The notes under the pieces were generated by a model. That model had not been told where the DNA came from and searched no databases. It was given only the letters and a program-made list of their open reading frames with translations. The position numbers and the translations under genes are program-made. A stretch of 64,000 bases of DNA from Amoebophrya sp. A120 (taxonomy: Eukaryota > Sar > Dinophyceae > Syndiniales > Amoebophryaceae): the NCBI GenBank assembly GCA_905178155.1, contig CAJINV010000028.1:169235-233234 (forward strand), in the 5' to 3' direction. Each line of letters opens with the position of its first letter. Positions within the stretch are counted from its first letter, which is position 1. Of the stretch, positions 1-11,123 are shown in pieces.

Positions 1-631
1 AAATGCGTGTCAAAGCGGAGGAGAGCTCCTGTAGCGGCAGTAGTGGGCCAACGGCAGGAGCACCGTGCAAAAGAAGTTCCTCTGGTGCTCGTCCTCTTCC
101 CGTCGCATAGTGCTGTCGCATCGTATCCACTTCGAGAAGAGGCGTAAACTTGTTTAGCAAGTAGCACGTGGTGACGCCGCGGTGCGGAACCCCTCTTGGT
201 CCCCCTGTGGCTAAGGACGCTCTGGTAGTGCTCGGTCTCATTCGAGATTGCAGGAGGCGTCGTCCCCCGAAATACTTGTGGGGCCAGACCGCACTGCTAT
301 CTCCAGCCGCGCCAGTACTTGTGTTTCCGCGATGCTCCGCTACTGCGACCACGAGCAAATACGTTTCTGCGGAGGCTCCGGTGGCGGCAACGGCGTCATG
401 TGCGTTGCCAGACGGCGCAAATTCGGCCACAAAGCGGATCTGCAGATCATAGTCGAGTTGCTCAGCGTTCACAAGACAAAACAGACTTTTGTCGGGACTC
501 TCGCTTTGATACCTTGCCAGAAAGGCCTGAACCTGTTCCCAAGTCGTTGTCTGACTACAAAACAGCACTTGGTGCGGGTCAGGGCGAATTTGAAGGGCAG
601 CGTGGCTCCAGATAATTGCCGGAAGAATGTC
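1..631 (-). CDS. Exon with the RNF213 pre-AAA signature, truncated by window edge
   Basis: Begins after the acceptor CTCAG at 632-636 and runs open to base 1 in the frame that continues the large exon in phase 0. Key strings are QVLFCSQTTTWEQVQAF at about 560-510, FCLVNAEQLDYDLQ at about 480-440, and YLLVVAVAEHRG at about 365-330. In known RNF213 sequences these three elements precede the first ATPase module. The stretch between 320 and 1 is Gly/Arg/Ala-rich and could include an unrecognised intron. Confidence 0.6.
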
Positions 632-3600
632 CTGAGGCCGTCGTAAACGAGAAAGATGCGGGCCTCAGTTACTTGCGACCAAGTACAGCGACAACTCTTT
701 CTTTTCAGAAAGTCATGATCTTCGTATCTAGATGTACTTACATTCAGGAAAGCGGAGATCATAGTGATTTCGAGCAGGCTCAAGTTATCGTATATAAAGG
801 CACTGTGATTAAACGTATCTGTATGTACATACTTCCCTTCATCTTCTTGTTCTTCCTAACCACACAGCTAGCACACTTTTTTTTTGATAAAGATGTGGTC
901 GCTAGAAAAAATGCGTAGCGTCGCCGTGAGCTATGTCTTTATAAAGTTTTTTTTGGGCGGTTGACAGCATGATCCTGCGCGCACTCCTATGCGAACATTC
1001 GCTTTCTTTCGACGTCTGGCTATTATAGTATAGCAACATGTAATCTAAATCTGAGAGGCCCAGCAACTTAAACTTTGATAGCGATCGCGCGACACACATT
1101 AGCAAAGGAGGAACCTCCCGCCGAACTGCAAGCTTTCCGTCCGTTTGCACTTGTGATTCGACTTGGCTGCCACCATAGTACAGATCGCGTTTGCGATGCT
1201 CACGCGTTGCCTCCACATAGCCTTGCCACACTTTCAGAGTCGTTGCGTCTACTAGAGCTAAATCCAGCCCATGCTCGGAGGGAAGACGCAGGCTTTTTGC
1301 AGCACCAGACCCCTGGACGCGCATTGAAACCGTGGTGGCAACCGCAGAGTAGAAAGACGATACACAACGCCCCAGGGCGTCAAGCCAGGCTTCTGCCGTG
1401 GTAGCCTGCTGGAGACGTCCCACACCGCCGTCGTGTACTGCACTCGCCCAACCAGTTTCCAATGCTGACTCCGAGAAGTTGGTCTGGAAAAGGAACCGCA
1501 ACATATCGGACACTTCTTGCCCAACGTGATCGTTCGTCGTGAAAAAGTTTTCGACGACCCAAAGTTGCTGGCCAACGACGCGCGTAAGGATTCCATGCTT
1601 GCGCTGCGCGGCAGCAAGTGCGACCTGCCACTCCTCAGCATCCTTTGCAACCGCGGCAAGAAAATTTCCCAGGTCCCCGGAGGAGCTGAAGCCGACTTCG
1701 CGTTCGACCTTGTTTTTTTCCTTTTGAAGCAGCAGTGCGCTACTACTAGTACTCGTGCTGTCTTTGCTGCTCCGGACGCGATATTGGAAGTGTCCAGCGC
1801 GGCGGATCGCTGCCAGTAGGCCCCGTAGCTCGAACACCTGGTCCGATTGCTCGTGGAACACGCGAAGCAGCTCGACAAGTGTCTCTCGTTCCCGAACCGC
1901 TTCTTCCTTGCGCTTACTGTCCTGAGCCAGGTTCTGCCGACTGGAGGGCGTGCTGCAAGAAGCTTTTCTTACGTCAGAACGGCTGTCCAGCATCCTTGCT
2001 TGCTGCTTCAGTTCCCGCAGCTCCCGCTCAGCCAAAGTGCGACGCCTGGTTGTCGTTGCTGTGTCAGCAGCTGATGTAGACCGCTGCTGCTCCTCGTAGT
2101 CATAGAAGGCCTCGACCGTGACAAAACCGGCTTTGACGCTTGTGCGCACGATGCCGCTCTCGACTAGGCGCCGGATCTTCGTCTTGCTTGCTTCGTCGCG
2201 GTCCGCAGCAGAGGCGCCTTCCAGCTTCTCCTTGAATCCAGCAACAAGTGAGCCGCACTTCTCCACATTTTCGATGAAGAGTTTCTCTTGCCCCGCGATT
2301 TCATGTAACAGCAAGCCGCACAGCTGCCGCAAACGGGGAAGCGGGCCGGGAGGAAGCAGCATTCCCGATTTCTTTGGGGCATCAGACTTGGCAAAGCGAA
2401 AAAGCTTGCGCAGAACCTCAGAAACGCTGACGAGTCGCCGCACAGCATCCAAGTCTAGTCGTCCGTCGCTATTCAAATCGTCCACGACTTCATTGAGCTC
2501 GCTTTCAAGATCGCGCTTTCGTTGCGAGTAAAGAAACTCTACCAAAGGTGCGTTAGCGTTTAACGCACAAAACACGTCGTTGGCCTGCTTGGTGCTCTGA
2601 ATCTCTCTCTTCAACTTCTCGGAGAAAGGATTTTCCATGTTATCGTGTTCTTTTGCTAACGGACTGTACTCAAAAAGCAGCAGCTTGGAGTGCGTGCTGC
2701 TCGTAATTCCAGACGGCATTTTCGGTTCCCATCCTTCAATTAGCCGCATCATTTTCTCCCCGACATTCTCACAAGTCTCAGACGATGAGCCAGACAAGGG
2801 CTTCACCGGGGCGGCCGCTAATCGCATCATTTTTCCGAATGCAGATAAGTGTGTTGCCTTAGCTTCGTAGTCCTTGCAACAGAAGCAGGCCAAGAGCACT
2901 TTTTTTCGCTTCACTGGTTGACGCAGTATTCCTCGCAAAGCGGTTAGCTCGTGTTCTATAGCGAGGAGCGAAACCTCTAGCTGGGCTGCCTCCTCGCCCT
3001 CCGTCGCGTCTTTGCGCTCGATGTCGCGCTCCTCAGCACTGGAGCCTCCGCTGTCGAGCTCGCGCTCCTCCTCACTGCTGCTACCACTTGCACTTCCGGC
3101 TGCTGCTGTGTCCCTATGAGTGCGGTAGAATTTCTTGTGGCGTGAGCTACTCTCCATGTCGGCTTGATTGCTCTGATGAATTTTTGGGACCAGGGCATAC
3201 ACGTCGCTCAGGCGTAGCGGCTGGCTACCGGGGCATGCTCCGGTTTGCGGATATGTGACACAGCCAGCTCTCTCCAAAAAACTTCTCCACTTGGTAACAA
3301 AGCGGCTAGCGGCGTTTTGCAACGCCGCATCCAGCTCGGGAAGTTTGGAATCGCAGCTTTTGAGCACGCGCATCGCGCTCGGCGCCCAGCATTCATGCAG
3401 AAAAAAGCTCGACTGCAGCAATACAGAATACTTGTGCACACTGCCAAACGTTGGCAACTTCAGCGTTGCTTCCTGTACAGCGTGGTTCGCGACAGGCACA
3501 GGGCCGCCGCCCGACATTTCCTCATCTCCAAGCCCAACAGTCTCCGAAGACTCCTTCGCTGCAGTTTGGTCATCAGAAATCCACAGATGAAATTGGGCGG

Positions 3601-6600
3601 CTGACACGTATTCCTCGCTTTTCTGCAGCTCCTGATACCACGCACGAGGCTCCTTCTCCTCAACCGTCAGATCCAATTTTTCCAGAAGTATCACTAAACT
3701 TTCGGCCTCAGTGAGGTATTCCGTCCATAAATTCGTGGCGCGTCCATATATGCTCAAATATTTGTGGACTTGAGAAGCATACTTTCTTTTTGGCTCCCCT
3801 CCTGCAGGACCCAAACTTGCCGTCTCAGCGGCCTGACCGGTCCCTTCGGCTCCATCTGCGGCACGAGAACTGGCCATTACGACACCAGCAGGGGTCGCAA
3901 TATGTAAATCGCACAGGGTTGCCCACTTTAGCAGCTGCGCTGGATTCTTCGAAAGCGCTGCGGCTTCGCGCAAGGAAACGTTAGCAAACCGAGTTGACGC
4001 GAAGAGAAAGCCCTCCAATCGCTCCATCCAGGTGGTGACGAATGGCTCCTTGCGAAGAAATCGACTCAGCTCAGGAAGGTCCTTTTCGCGGCAAAGCGCC
4101 GTGAGGTAGTACTGCTCAAAACGATCTGGAACGGAAGCGATTTCAGGCAGCTGTGGAGAAGACCTGCTTTTCTGGGTCGTTCCCGCAATGTGCCTCTCCA
4201 CCTCGCTTGTTTTTTCTTCGCCAACGGTATTCGCCTCAATCGGGCTCGGAGGGGCAAAATAACACTGTTGCATCCGCTCGCATTGCAAATCTTCCGCCAG
4301 GGCCACAACGTTCGCGCCCTCAAGCAGCCGCTGACACGATTTCAACAGGCGCAAATCAAAAATCTTGTTCCCGAAAATGGCTCCCGCGATTCTCAAAGCG
4401 GTTTGCGCATCGAGTTGTTTTTTCCTCCAGTGATTGTCGATGACCAAGTTGACAAGGTCCCAGAACTGGTCTGTGATTGCAAGTGAAACTGCAGGGCGCC
4501 CCTGCTGTGCCTGGGCAACTTCCGGACAGAAGAGAGTTCTCGCCTGGTGCGAGAGCAAGTGCGCAAGAATGCCCTCGTCATCGCCAAAAAACTTGACAAA
4601 ATTTTCTCGGACCGAACGGAACAGGGCCGGCGCAAACAGGGACGAGCGTGATGGTTTTGGGTCAGTTATTTCTCGCTCAACCTCGAGTGGAGATCGACCA
4701 GATTGAAATTCTTCGGGTGCGGATCCAGTACGTGGCGTATCGATGTTGTCATTGTTGAGCTCGTTCTTTGAATCTGGTGTCGTGCTGTGCTCCTGGAACA
4801 CTTTTAGGGAGCTCAGATCACTTTGCGGTCCCGCTGCAGTGGCGGTAGTGCTCTCGCTCTGGTGACCCGCTGGCGTCTCCCCGTGCTGAAAAGTCGAAGT
4901 CGGAAATCTGCTGTCATGATCTATGGCCTTGAGCAAGCACAACAGGTCCTGCAGAAACACGCTCACGCTAGAGCGAGCTTGCTGGAGAAGAAACTCAGCA
5001 ACGGTTGCAGGAAAGGATTCCTCCCAGATCTTCCGCTCGACACAGCCTGCTGCGTCGTGTGTGACGAGGACTCCCAGAACCTTCGCTACAAGATCCATGT
5101 TGTTGTCGTGCTTGCAGACATCCGCCACGAAACGGAGACAGAAACAGGCAGGGTGGATGAGATTGCAATCCAGTCTGTAGCTCTCCTCCAGTTGGGTTGC
5201 TTGTCCGCTTGGTCGTCTCTCTTCAGTAGACTGTGCAGCAACTTCCGGTAGCGCTTCGATTTTCTCCGCGGAATAAAACGGTCTTTGGTCATTGCTATTG
5301 CTGACGTCATGAGCAGATGTTGAAGGCAAAGTGTAGCTTGCCGCCATGATGGCGTCGCGGCACCGTAGCTGCTCCTGCCCGCTTTTTTCGCCTCCCCCGG
5401 GCTCACATTCGGGCTGCAGAATGCACACGCGCTGGTTATGACGAACCTTCGATTGCCTAGCAAACACATCCAGCACCGCCCGAAAAACTTTTTCGACGCG
5501 GCTTAGCAAGCCATCGTTCTTTTTGCGCGCCGGCGCCGGGGACACCGCATCGCGCAAAGCTTCAAACGCTTGACTGACGAATTTCCGAATGAAGGGGAGA
5601 GCAAAAACTTTTCTGCGGATTGGATCTGACATCGCAGCTTCCAGACACTGTTCCAGAAAAAGCGGAAGGTCTCGAAATCCACCTAGCAGATCGTCTCCGC
5701 CTTGCGGCCACACAGCGCCTCTCTGCATGCGGTTCCCGTGCAAAAGGTGCAACAAGATGTTTCTGGTGGTCGACCGCCCGCTGTGCAACCCATGCGTGTT
5801 GAACACACTGGATTCAGTGACTTCCTGCCACAGGCCAGCCTCCTCAACGCGTTGTAGAAAACGAAACAGGCTCGAGAGAGAAACATTCCGGGTTGCAGTA
5901 TCCGTGTCTTTTTCACTTGCTTCCTGGTCTTGCTGAAGGGCGCAAAGCAAAAGTTTTTCCACCACCTTGTCACGGAAAGCGAGATCATCGGCCCCCAGGG
6001 AAGCGGGCAGTGCCAGCCCTTGCACGCTTGTCTTGTGGCAATCTAAATCACGAGTGACGGTAGAGGTGAGCGCAGGATCGTTTTGAAGATCTTCTTGTGC
6101 ATACATTAGCACCTTCTTCACGCGAACGAGTACTTCCGTTAGTGCAAGAGCTTCGGAATCCGCACCTGACGTCGCGCTCCCCGTTTCCGAGCAAAGATTT
6201 GCTTTCACGTCAGTTCTTGGCGGGCAGTTTTTCGTACAACCAGCAACGGGTTCCTCTTCGCCGAGCAGGTGCTCTAGCACCCAGGCTAGTAACGCCGATT
6301 CCCTCCACCTTGTCTGGTCCTTTCCGCGAACGAAACAGACGACGGCTTGCAACACCCGCAACCAATCGTAGTGGCCTGCCAGCCGCCGAAAGGCAACGCG
6401 CAGACCGTTGGAAAGCGGAGTGGTGTATCAACCGAGAACTCGCAAACATGATGCCTACCGTGGTGTGTTACGCTTACGCCCTTTTTTCCGTCTTGCAGTT
6501 CTTCATGCATAGCGCAGCGGTTCCACTTCCGCTTTCAAATGCATATGAAAGCAGGGCTATAAACGTAGTTGCGCAATTCTCTATTCTTTTTCTTCCGTTG

Positions 6601-8490
6601 CACGGACAACGACAGATGCATCACATCAAAGGAGCACAGCCTACATAATAAACAAGTATGAACTCACGGAAGTCGGAAATCTTCGTAGTGGAAAATGTGC
6701 ATTTGTCTGCTTTTCACTGTGGTACGATTTTTTTCCTGGACGTTGCATTGTCGGTTCGGCTTGCCGCCAGCTCGACGATTTCTTCCTGTAGCATCTCCAA
6801 CCCAGTCGGCTTTTCCGATGTGATACTGTCCAACATGGGTCCCTCCCAAGCGTTCCGATTTTTCAATGCTTCGAGAAAGGCTCCGAAAGAAGGCACGCTC
6901 CCAGCTAGGTCTGGAAAGTAAAAGTTTATACTTAAAGTAAAAAGCCACTAGATGAATGAATGAATGCTGGGTCGCTTAAGCATCTGCTCGTGCCCTACCA
7001 CTACTAGAGCCAAGGGGCTACAAAAGTTAGTTAACTAGTCTTCCCACAGCACAGCATTTCCCAAAATTGTATAAACGAAAAGAGCAAGGCCCTATGGGCA
7101 ATACATAGACCGACGGCATGATGCTTCAACTCGTATTGATGATTCCGCGCCAACATCAGCAGCACATCAGAAGTCTACATGAGTCGTGGTCAATATGTCA
7201 ATAACAACTAAGTACAGATACCTTTCATATTGATCGGACGCTTGCACCGTAGCTTGGTTTTCTCCATTTCCACTATGCAAAAAGGATTCTGGTTCTCTTG
7301 AATCTCTCCGCTCACGACCTGGAGAACCGTAGCCGGACCGGATGGGAACGTCATCTTCTTCGCCTTCTTGTCCTTCTTCTGCGTCCAAAAATCTATGGCC
7401 GACAACTTGGGGCAAAGTGGCGAAGATCAAATTTTCAGATTATGAATTAGCCCACAAAAGAAATCTCTACTGATGCAGCTAGTAATTTTAGTCTCACCCA
7501 ATAGCATTCCCACTAACTAGAATTGACGTACTTACGCCTTTCATACCGCAGATTCTGTATGCGAAGCAAAATCGCAAGTTGTACTTGGTCCGACACCGAG
7601 ATTGTTCTCGTATTTCCATCAGCAGCAGACGCTCGGATGACCTAGAAAATGCTAACTTGTTACTTATGCCTCGAAAAGTTGCGCCGGATAGCTTTCAGGT
7701 CTACTGACATGCCTAGAATGTCCACAGCTTCTATCTTGTGGTCTCCTCGTCGTTGCCCATCGCTCCGTCCTGTCGTAAATAATCACAGCGCGTGAGCGTG
7801 CGCGTGCAGGAGGGAAAATACTAATTCCAAGTAAAACAGACTTAAGAAAAGCTTACGCCTCTCGTGGCCGCCTTCGGCATTTGTATTCCCAAACGGAAAA
7901 CAGAGGGAATAGTATGACTTTGTTGTAAAGTTCTCTACAGTAGTGAGTGCTTACTCTTCAAATGACGTAAAAGTACAACAGAAACGTCTCCCTTTGCTTC
8001 GCCTTGACGCGAAAAATAAAAATGTAAAAAGCAAACAAGAACTGTACCTTTGTGGCAGCCGAGCCGGTACATTAGATACGAGCTTAAACGGTCTTTCACG
8101 CGGTCCTTGTCGCTAGACGCAAGCATGATCGCTGTAGACTCCTCCAGCGTTGTAGTTCCTGGTAATTCCATGTCTTGCAACAACTCCACTGCGTACGTCC
8201 ACGGGAGTTGTTTCCGGAGTGAGGCCAGTGCGTCACGGCTCCAGGTTTCGTGCTCAAGCAAAGCCGCGAGCGCCGCAGCTTTGCTGCTAATCGGACAAGG
8301 AATATCAGCAAAGTCCTCAGTAACAGCATCAAGGCCGATCTCCGAACTTTGTATGTCGTGGTGAAATTTGTCCCCCCTGTACCAGATTCGAGCGGAAAAA
8401 TATGGTCGACAGCAGACTCAAGGGCTTTCAGATTTGTTTTTGTGTCTTGCGTACGCGCACTCTGCAAAAATCCGTGCAAGGTAAGTATCA
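1..8490 (-). CDS. Giant RNF213/mysterin-like protein, partial (3' end beyond left edge)
   Basis: Multi-exon minus-strand gene. The main exon is open from about 6,375 (after a CAG acceptor) to 902, about 1,820 codons. The next exon begins at 631 after CTCAG and stays open to base 1. It reads QVLFCSQTTTWEQVQAF, then SLFCLVNAEQLDYDLQ, then TYLLVVAVAEHRG. Known RNF213 proteins carry the same order (a VLLCT..TT-EEV motif, a CLVNAD-LDY-like motif, then a hydrophobic strand) just before the AAA core, so the ATPase and RING parts should lie left of the window. The large exon ends in GLSDLDYMLLYY, compatible with the preceding linker. Upstream exons with matching phases are about 6,912-6,715, 7,425-7,214, 7,640-7,530, 7,775-7,700, 7,890-7,860 and 8,490-8,050. 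Donors such as GTAAGC, GTAGAC and GTATCT are visible. Family membership is inferred from motif order. That all exons form one gene is likely but unproven. Confidence 0.6.
902..6375 (-). CDS. 5.5-kb uninterrupted exon of the RNF213-like gene
   Basis: One continuous frame of about 1,820 codons, exceptional in a window where other exons are 40-800 bp. No ATG lies between the upstream in-frame stop (about 6,446) and the body, so this is an internal exon. It probably starts after CAG at 6,376 with HYDWLRVLQAVV. The protein is mostly helical in character, with Ser/Glu-rich stretches (around 3,000-3,100) and no transmembrane segment. About 250 residues from its end it reads EEWQVALAAAQRKHGILTRV then VGQQLWVVENFF. 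This resembles the W...R..Y..LN.FT..QL helix of RNF213 linkers. No Walker A motif was seen, as expected if the AAA core lies further on. Confidence 0.75.
8050..8490 (-). CDS. Upstream exon of the large minus-strand gene with a probable homopolymer frameshift
   Basis: After a TTTTTGCAG acceptor (8,491-8,499) the frame reads SARTQDTKTNLKALESAVDH. It then meets a run of six C (8,372-8,377, plus strand), beyond which only the +1 frame is open (DKFHHDIQSSEIGLDAV ... YLMYRLGCHK). One more base in the run would make a single open frame of about 147 codons. The exon ends at a GTACAG donor near 8,048. Function unknown; charged and helical, no recognisable motif. Confidence 0.55.
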
Positions 8491-8633
8491 TTTAAAAATA
8501 AAATTGAAAGTGGGAGTAGCAGCGAAAAGATGATGGACTCTGATGCTATGCATCAGCATCAGGAGCAGACATAATTCATAGATCATCATCATCATCATGA
8601 ACTTCAGTAGGTGGAGGGGGGTATTCGAAGTTT

Positions 8634-9415
8634 TCAAGTGTGATACTGAGACGGGACCCCGGTATTTTCGCAGTCGTCGTCAACATCCTCGTCGTCAGAC
8701 TCCACCCCTTCCGGCTGTTCTGAGAGGGGCGGTTGCGGGACTGAAAGCGAAGCAACGCAGGCAGGAACGCCTGGGGAGCTGGGACCAGCGTCTTTTTGCT
8801 CGTCCATTTTCGATTGTTGACAGCCATCGTTTGGACGCTTTGTCTTCCCAAATCGGCTCTGATCCGTGGGAGCGCTGCTGGGTTGCATATCCGAAATTTC
8901 CGAATCAGACGGGTCTGCATGATTTTCATTCCAGGAGACGGACGATTCGGATTCCGATTCGCCCTCGTCATCATGAGCCGCCTTTTTCCGAGAAGCAGGC
9001 TTCGACGAAGTTTCTCCACTGCATCTTTTATCCGTGTAAAAAAGACACCTTGACACCGGTGACAGACATGTCGAGGTTTTTTCGTGCATCTTATACGGAA
9101 GGTCTACTTCCTATATGTACCCGCGTTATTTGCCGTGGCGGAAAGACGCAAGTGGCTCGGTCCTCTTTTCTAAATGCAGACATTGTATATTCGCAAACCA
9201 GGAAACGAAACGTTCAACGAAATATAAAAATCAATGGAAATCATGGAATGCATGTCGGCGATAAGGTGCTTTTGCTTTTCATAGCCCTGCTGGGGGGCCT
9301 TCGAACCCGCGGACCTCGGGCTGTTCTTGATCTTGTGCTTCTTCTGCTTCTGCCTTCCACCCCCGCGGCCGCCCTTGGTCGGCTTTGTGCCTCCCGCTTT
9401 CTTTTTTCCACCCAT
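8634..9415 (-). CDS. Lys-rich N-terminus plus acidic Ser-rich exon
   Basis: An ATG at 9,415 opens a strongly basic segment beginning MGGKKKAGGTKPTKGG and ending near 9,245. A second block, about 9,015-8,650, is acidic and Ser-rich (GESESESS ... ESDDEDVDDDCENTG). It starts after GATGCAG and reaches a stop at 8,634 unless GTCCCG at about 8,652 acts as a donor. It could be a separate intrinsically disordered protein or the start of the large gene downstream. The first is safer from the visible stop, the second from strand and spacing. A Lys-rich N-terminal tail also occurs in animal RNF213. Confidence 0.45.
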
Positions 9416-9499
9416 CCTGCTCGTCAAATCAACGAAGGCAATGCAAATGAAAATATCATGATTTTGATTTATATTGTCTACCTTTTCTACGCGTGCCAA

Positions 9500-10200
9500 C
9501 TACAATCCCATAAACTATTTTTGTGTGGCTGTGCTTGCTGGGGCTCGTTGAAAGCCAACTATTAGAGCACTATCGAGGCCCGATAATCTGGATCTTCTTG
9601 TACGAGTATAGCGATCGCGGCGATCATTAAACAAACTGGCCTAGTTGTAAGTTTGAGAACGGTAAAGCTGGTTCAAAGGATACATGTCAAAACCTGAACA
9701 CGATAAACCCTGACTGGTCGCTGGGAGTGTTCGATGGTTTGTTATGCAAGCGATCAACCCGATCTCGAATGCATCTGTGTACAACGCCGACAAGAGGAGA
9801 ACCTAACGGGGTCTGGTTCTGCACTGGAGCGAAATGCAGGCGAAAGAACTTGTTCTGAGCCCGCCGAAGCGTCACGCTGACGGAGAAAGCTACTCATCCT
9901 GAAGCGGTAAGCTGATCGTGATCTGTTGAAGTGCCGGCACCATGGCAGCTGGAGGATATAATTATGATAAACATAAATAAGTATTCAAAAAAATTTCGAT
10001 CAGTGCGACGGCATTGTTACTGGTTTCCAAAACCTTGTCATGCATGAAAAAAGCGTGGTGGGCAGAGCGCGACCCACGTGTCATCAAAGCATACATACGT
10101 GTCTAGTTTGGACATTGTATGTTCGAGTTCGAATCCAAGTACTTGACTATCTGATGATCGAACTCTGGGTTTAGCACTGACTGCTGCGCACTATTGGCAT
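9500..10200. other. Gene-poor spacer
   Basis: AT-rich DNA between divergent genes, with only short random ORFs and no repeats or RNA signatures recognised. It should contain the promoters of the minus-strand gene starting at 9,415 and of the plus-strand exons after 10,200. Confidence 0.4.
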
Positions 10201-10596
10201 CCGTCCAACATCATGCCCGGATCAAAAGAAAAACCGGTTACGCCAAAGGCTGCAAAATGAACCAATGCGCGACCAAACGATTATACTGTACTTCGGAATG
10301 AGGCCCGAGGGCGATTTTCGTTCGTATTTTTACGATTTGGCTGGTATAGAAATAGAGCTTTCTCGTTCCCATCGGCACCATCGGTTCTTATCAAAGAAGC
10401 ATCTTACGCGAACTTCTTGTGCGGACAGGAACTGGTGGTGGTGCGCGGATCTCTCATGTTCCTGCTTGAAACCAAATCAAGCTAGTGGACCAATGGAAAC
10501 CCAGATTATATGTACTTCTCTAGTCACAAACAAGTCACTCAATGTCAATCTGCTCTACTTTATCTTCGTTCGCCTAGTTTGCTTTACCTTCTACAG

Positions 10597-10752
10597 GTGG
10601 AAGGCGCGTTATCGACGGACAAAAAAAGCGTCGCAGCCCCAGCAAGCTTCAATTGCCTCCACTTTCTTGATCGCATCGGCATCCCGGCAAATTATATAGT
10701 TTTCACATCGATTGAGACGGCAATCATGTCTATGCCATGCACGGAGGGGTAA
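10597..10752 (+). CDS. Candidate terminal exon of an unidentified plus-strand gene
   Basis: Open after a good acceptor (TTCTACAG, ends 10,596) and closed by TAA at 10,750. It reads VEGALSTDKKSVAAPASFN followed by CLHFLDRIGIPANYIVF. A plausible phase-0 partner exon lies at about 10,373-10,437 (...IKEASYANFLCGQELVV). A possible N-terminus MPGSKEKPVTPKAAK is at about 10,213. Composition is protein-like, but no family was recognised and the upstream exon borders are uncertain. Confidence 0.35.
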   Translation: MEGALSTDKKSVAAPASFNCLHFLDRIGIPANYIVFTSIETAIMSMPCTEG

Positions 10753-10765
10753 AATAAATACAGAA

Positions 10766-11119
10766 ATGTTTCCGCTAACCAGTCATGCAAGTGGTCAAGA
10801 AGATGTGGATGACGCATACGTAATTCAAAGATCCGCTTCACCAAAAGCTGAAGTAAGTATCTTCGACACCGGACCAACGGCCATGCAACACAAAACTAAT
10901 TCAAATTCTTCTGTACCGCTGTGTTTGTAATGAACATTGTTGCTACATCTGCAGAGACGGAAATGTCACAGATTCGAAGGAAAGCATGAAGCAGACCTAT
11001 TCCTCGAGCGCGCACGCAGGCTTACGGACTTGTTTCGAAACATGCATGTGGATGCGTCGCAACTTTCTGAAGTCGACGGCAAGAGGAGCGAACTGAGGTT
11101 TCGACAGTGGCCCGGCTGA
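10766..11119 (+). CDS. 83-aa basic hypothetical protein, two exons
   Basis: Exon 1 is 10,766-10,852 (ATG to a GTAAGT donor). The intron is 10,853-10,954 and ends CTGCAG. Exon 2 is 10,955-11,119 and ends in TGA. Phases agree (87 + 165 nt = 84 codons). The protein begins MFPLTSHASGQEDVDD; its C-terminal half is rich in Arg and charged residues (KHEADLFLERARRLTDLF), probably helical. No family recognised. Its stop lies 4 bp from that of the convergent minus-strand gene, so the two transcripts must overlap. Confidence 0.55.
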
Positions 11120-11123
11120 CGTC

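Noticed and set aside
8470-8485. Strong plus-strand donor AAG|GTAAGTAT implying a plus-strand gene at 8.2-8.5 kb
   Set aside because: The minus-strand exons here have protein-like frames and matching phases with their neighbours; the plus-strand frame has no partner exon.
10115-10150. B-box-like GAGTTCGAATCC
   Set aside because: Flanks do not form a T-stem and no A-box or cloverleaf is present.
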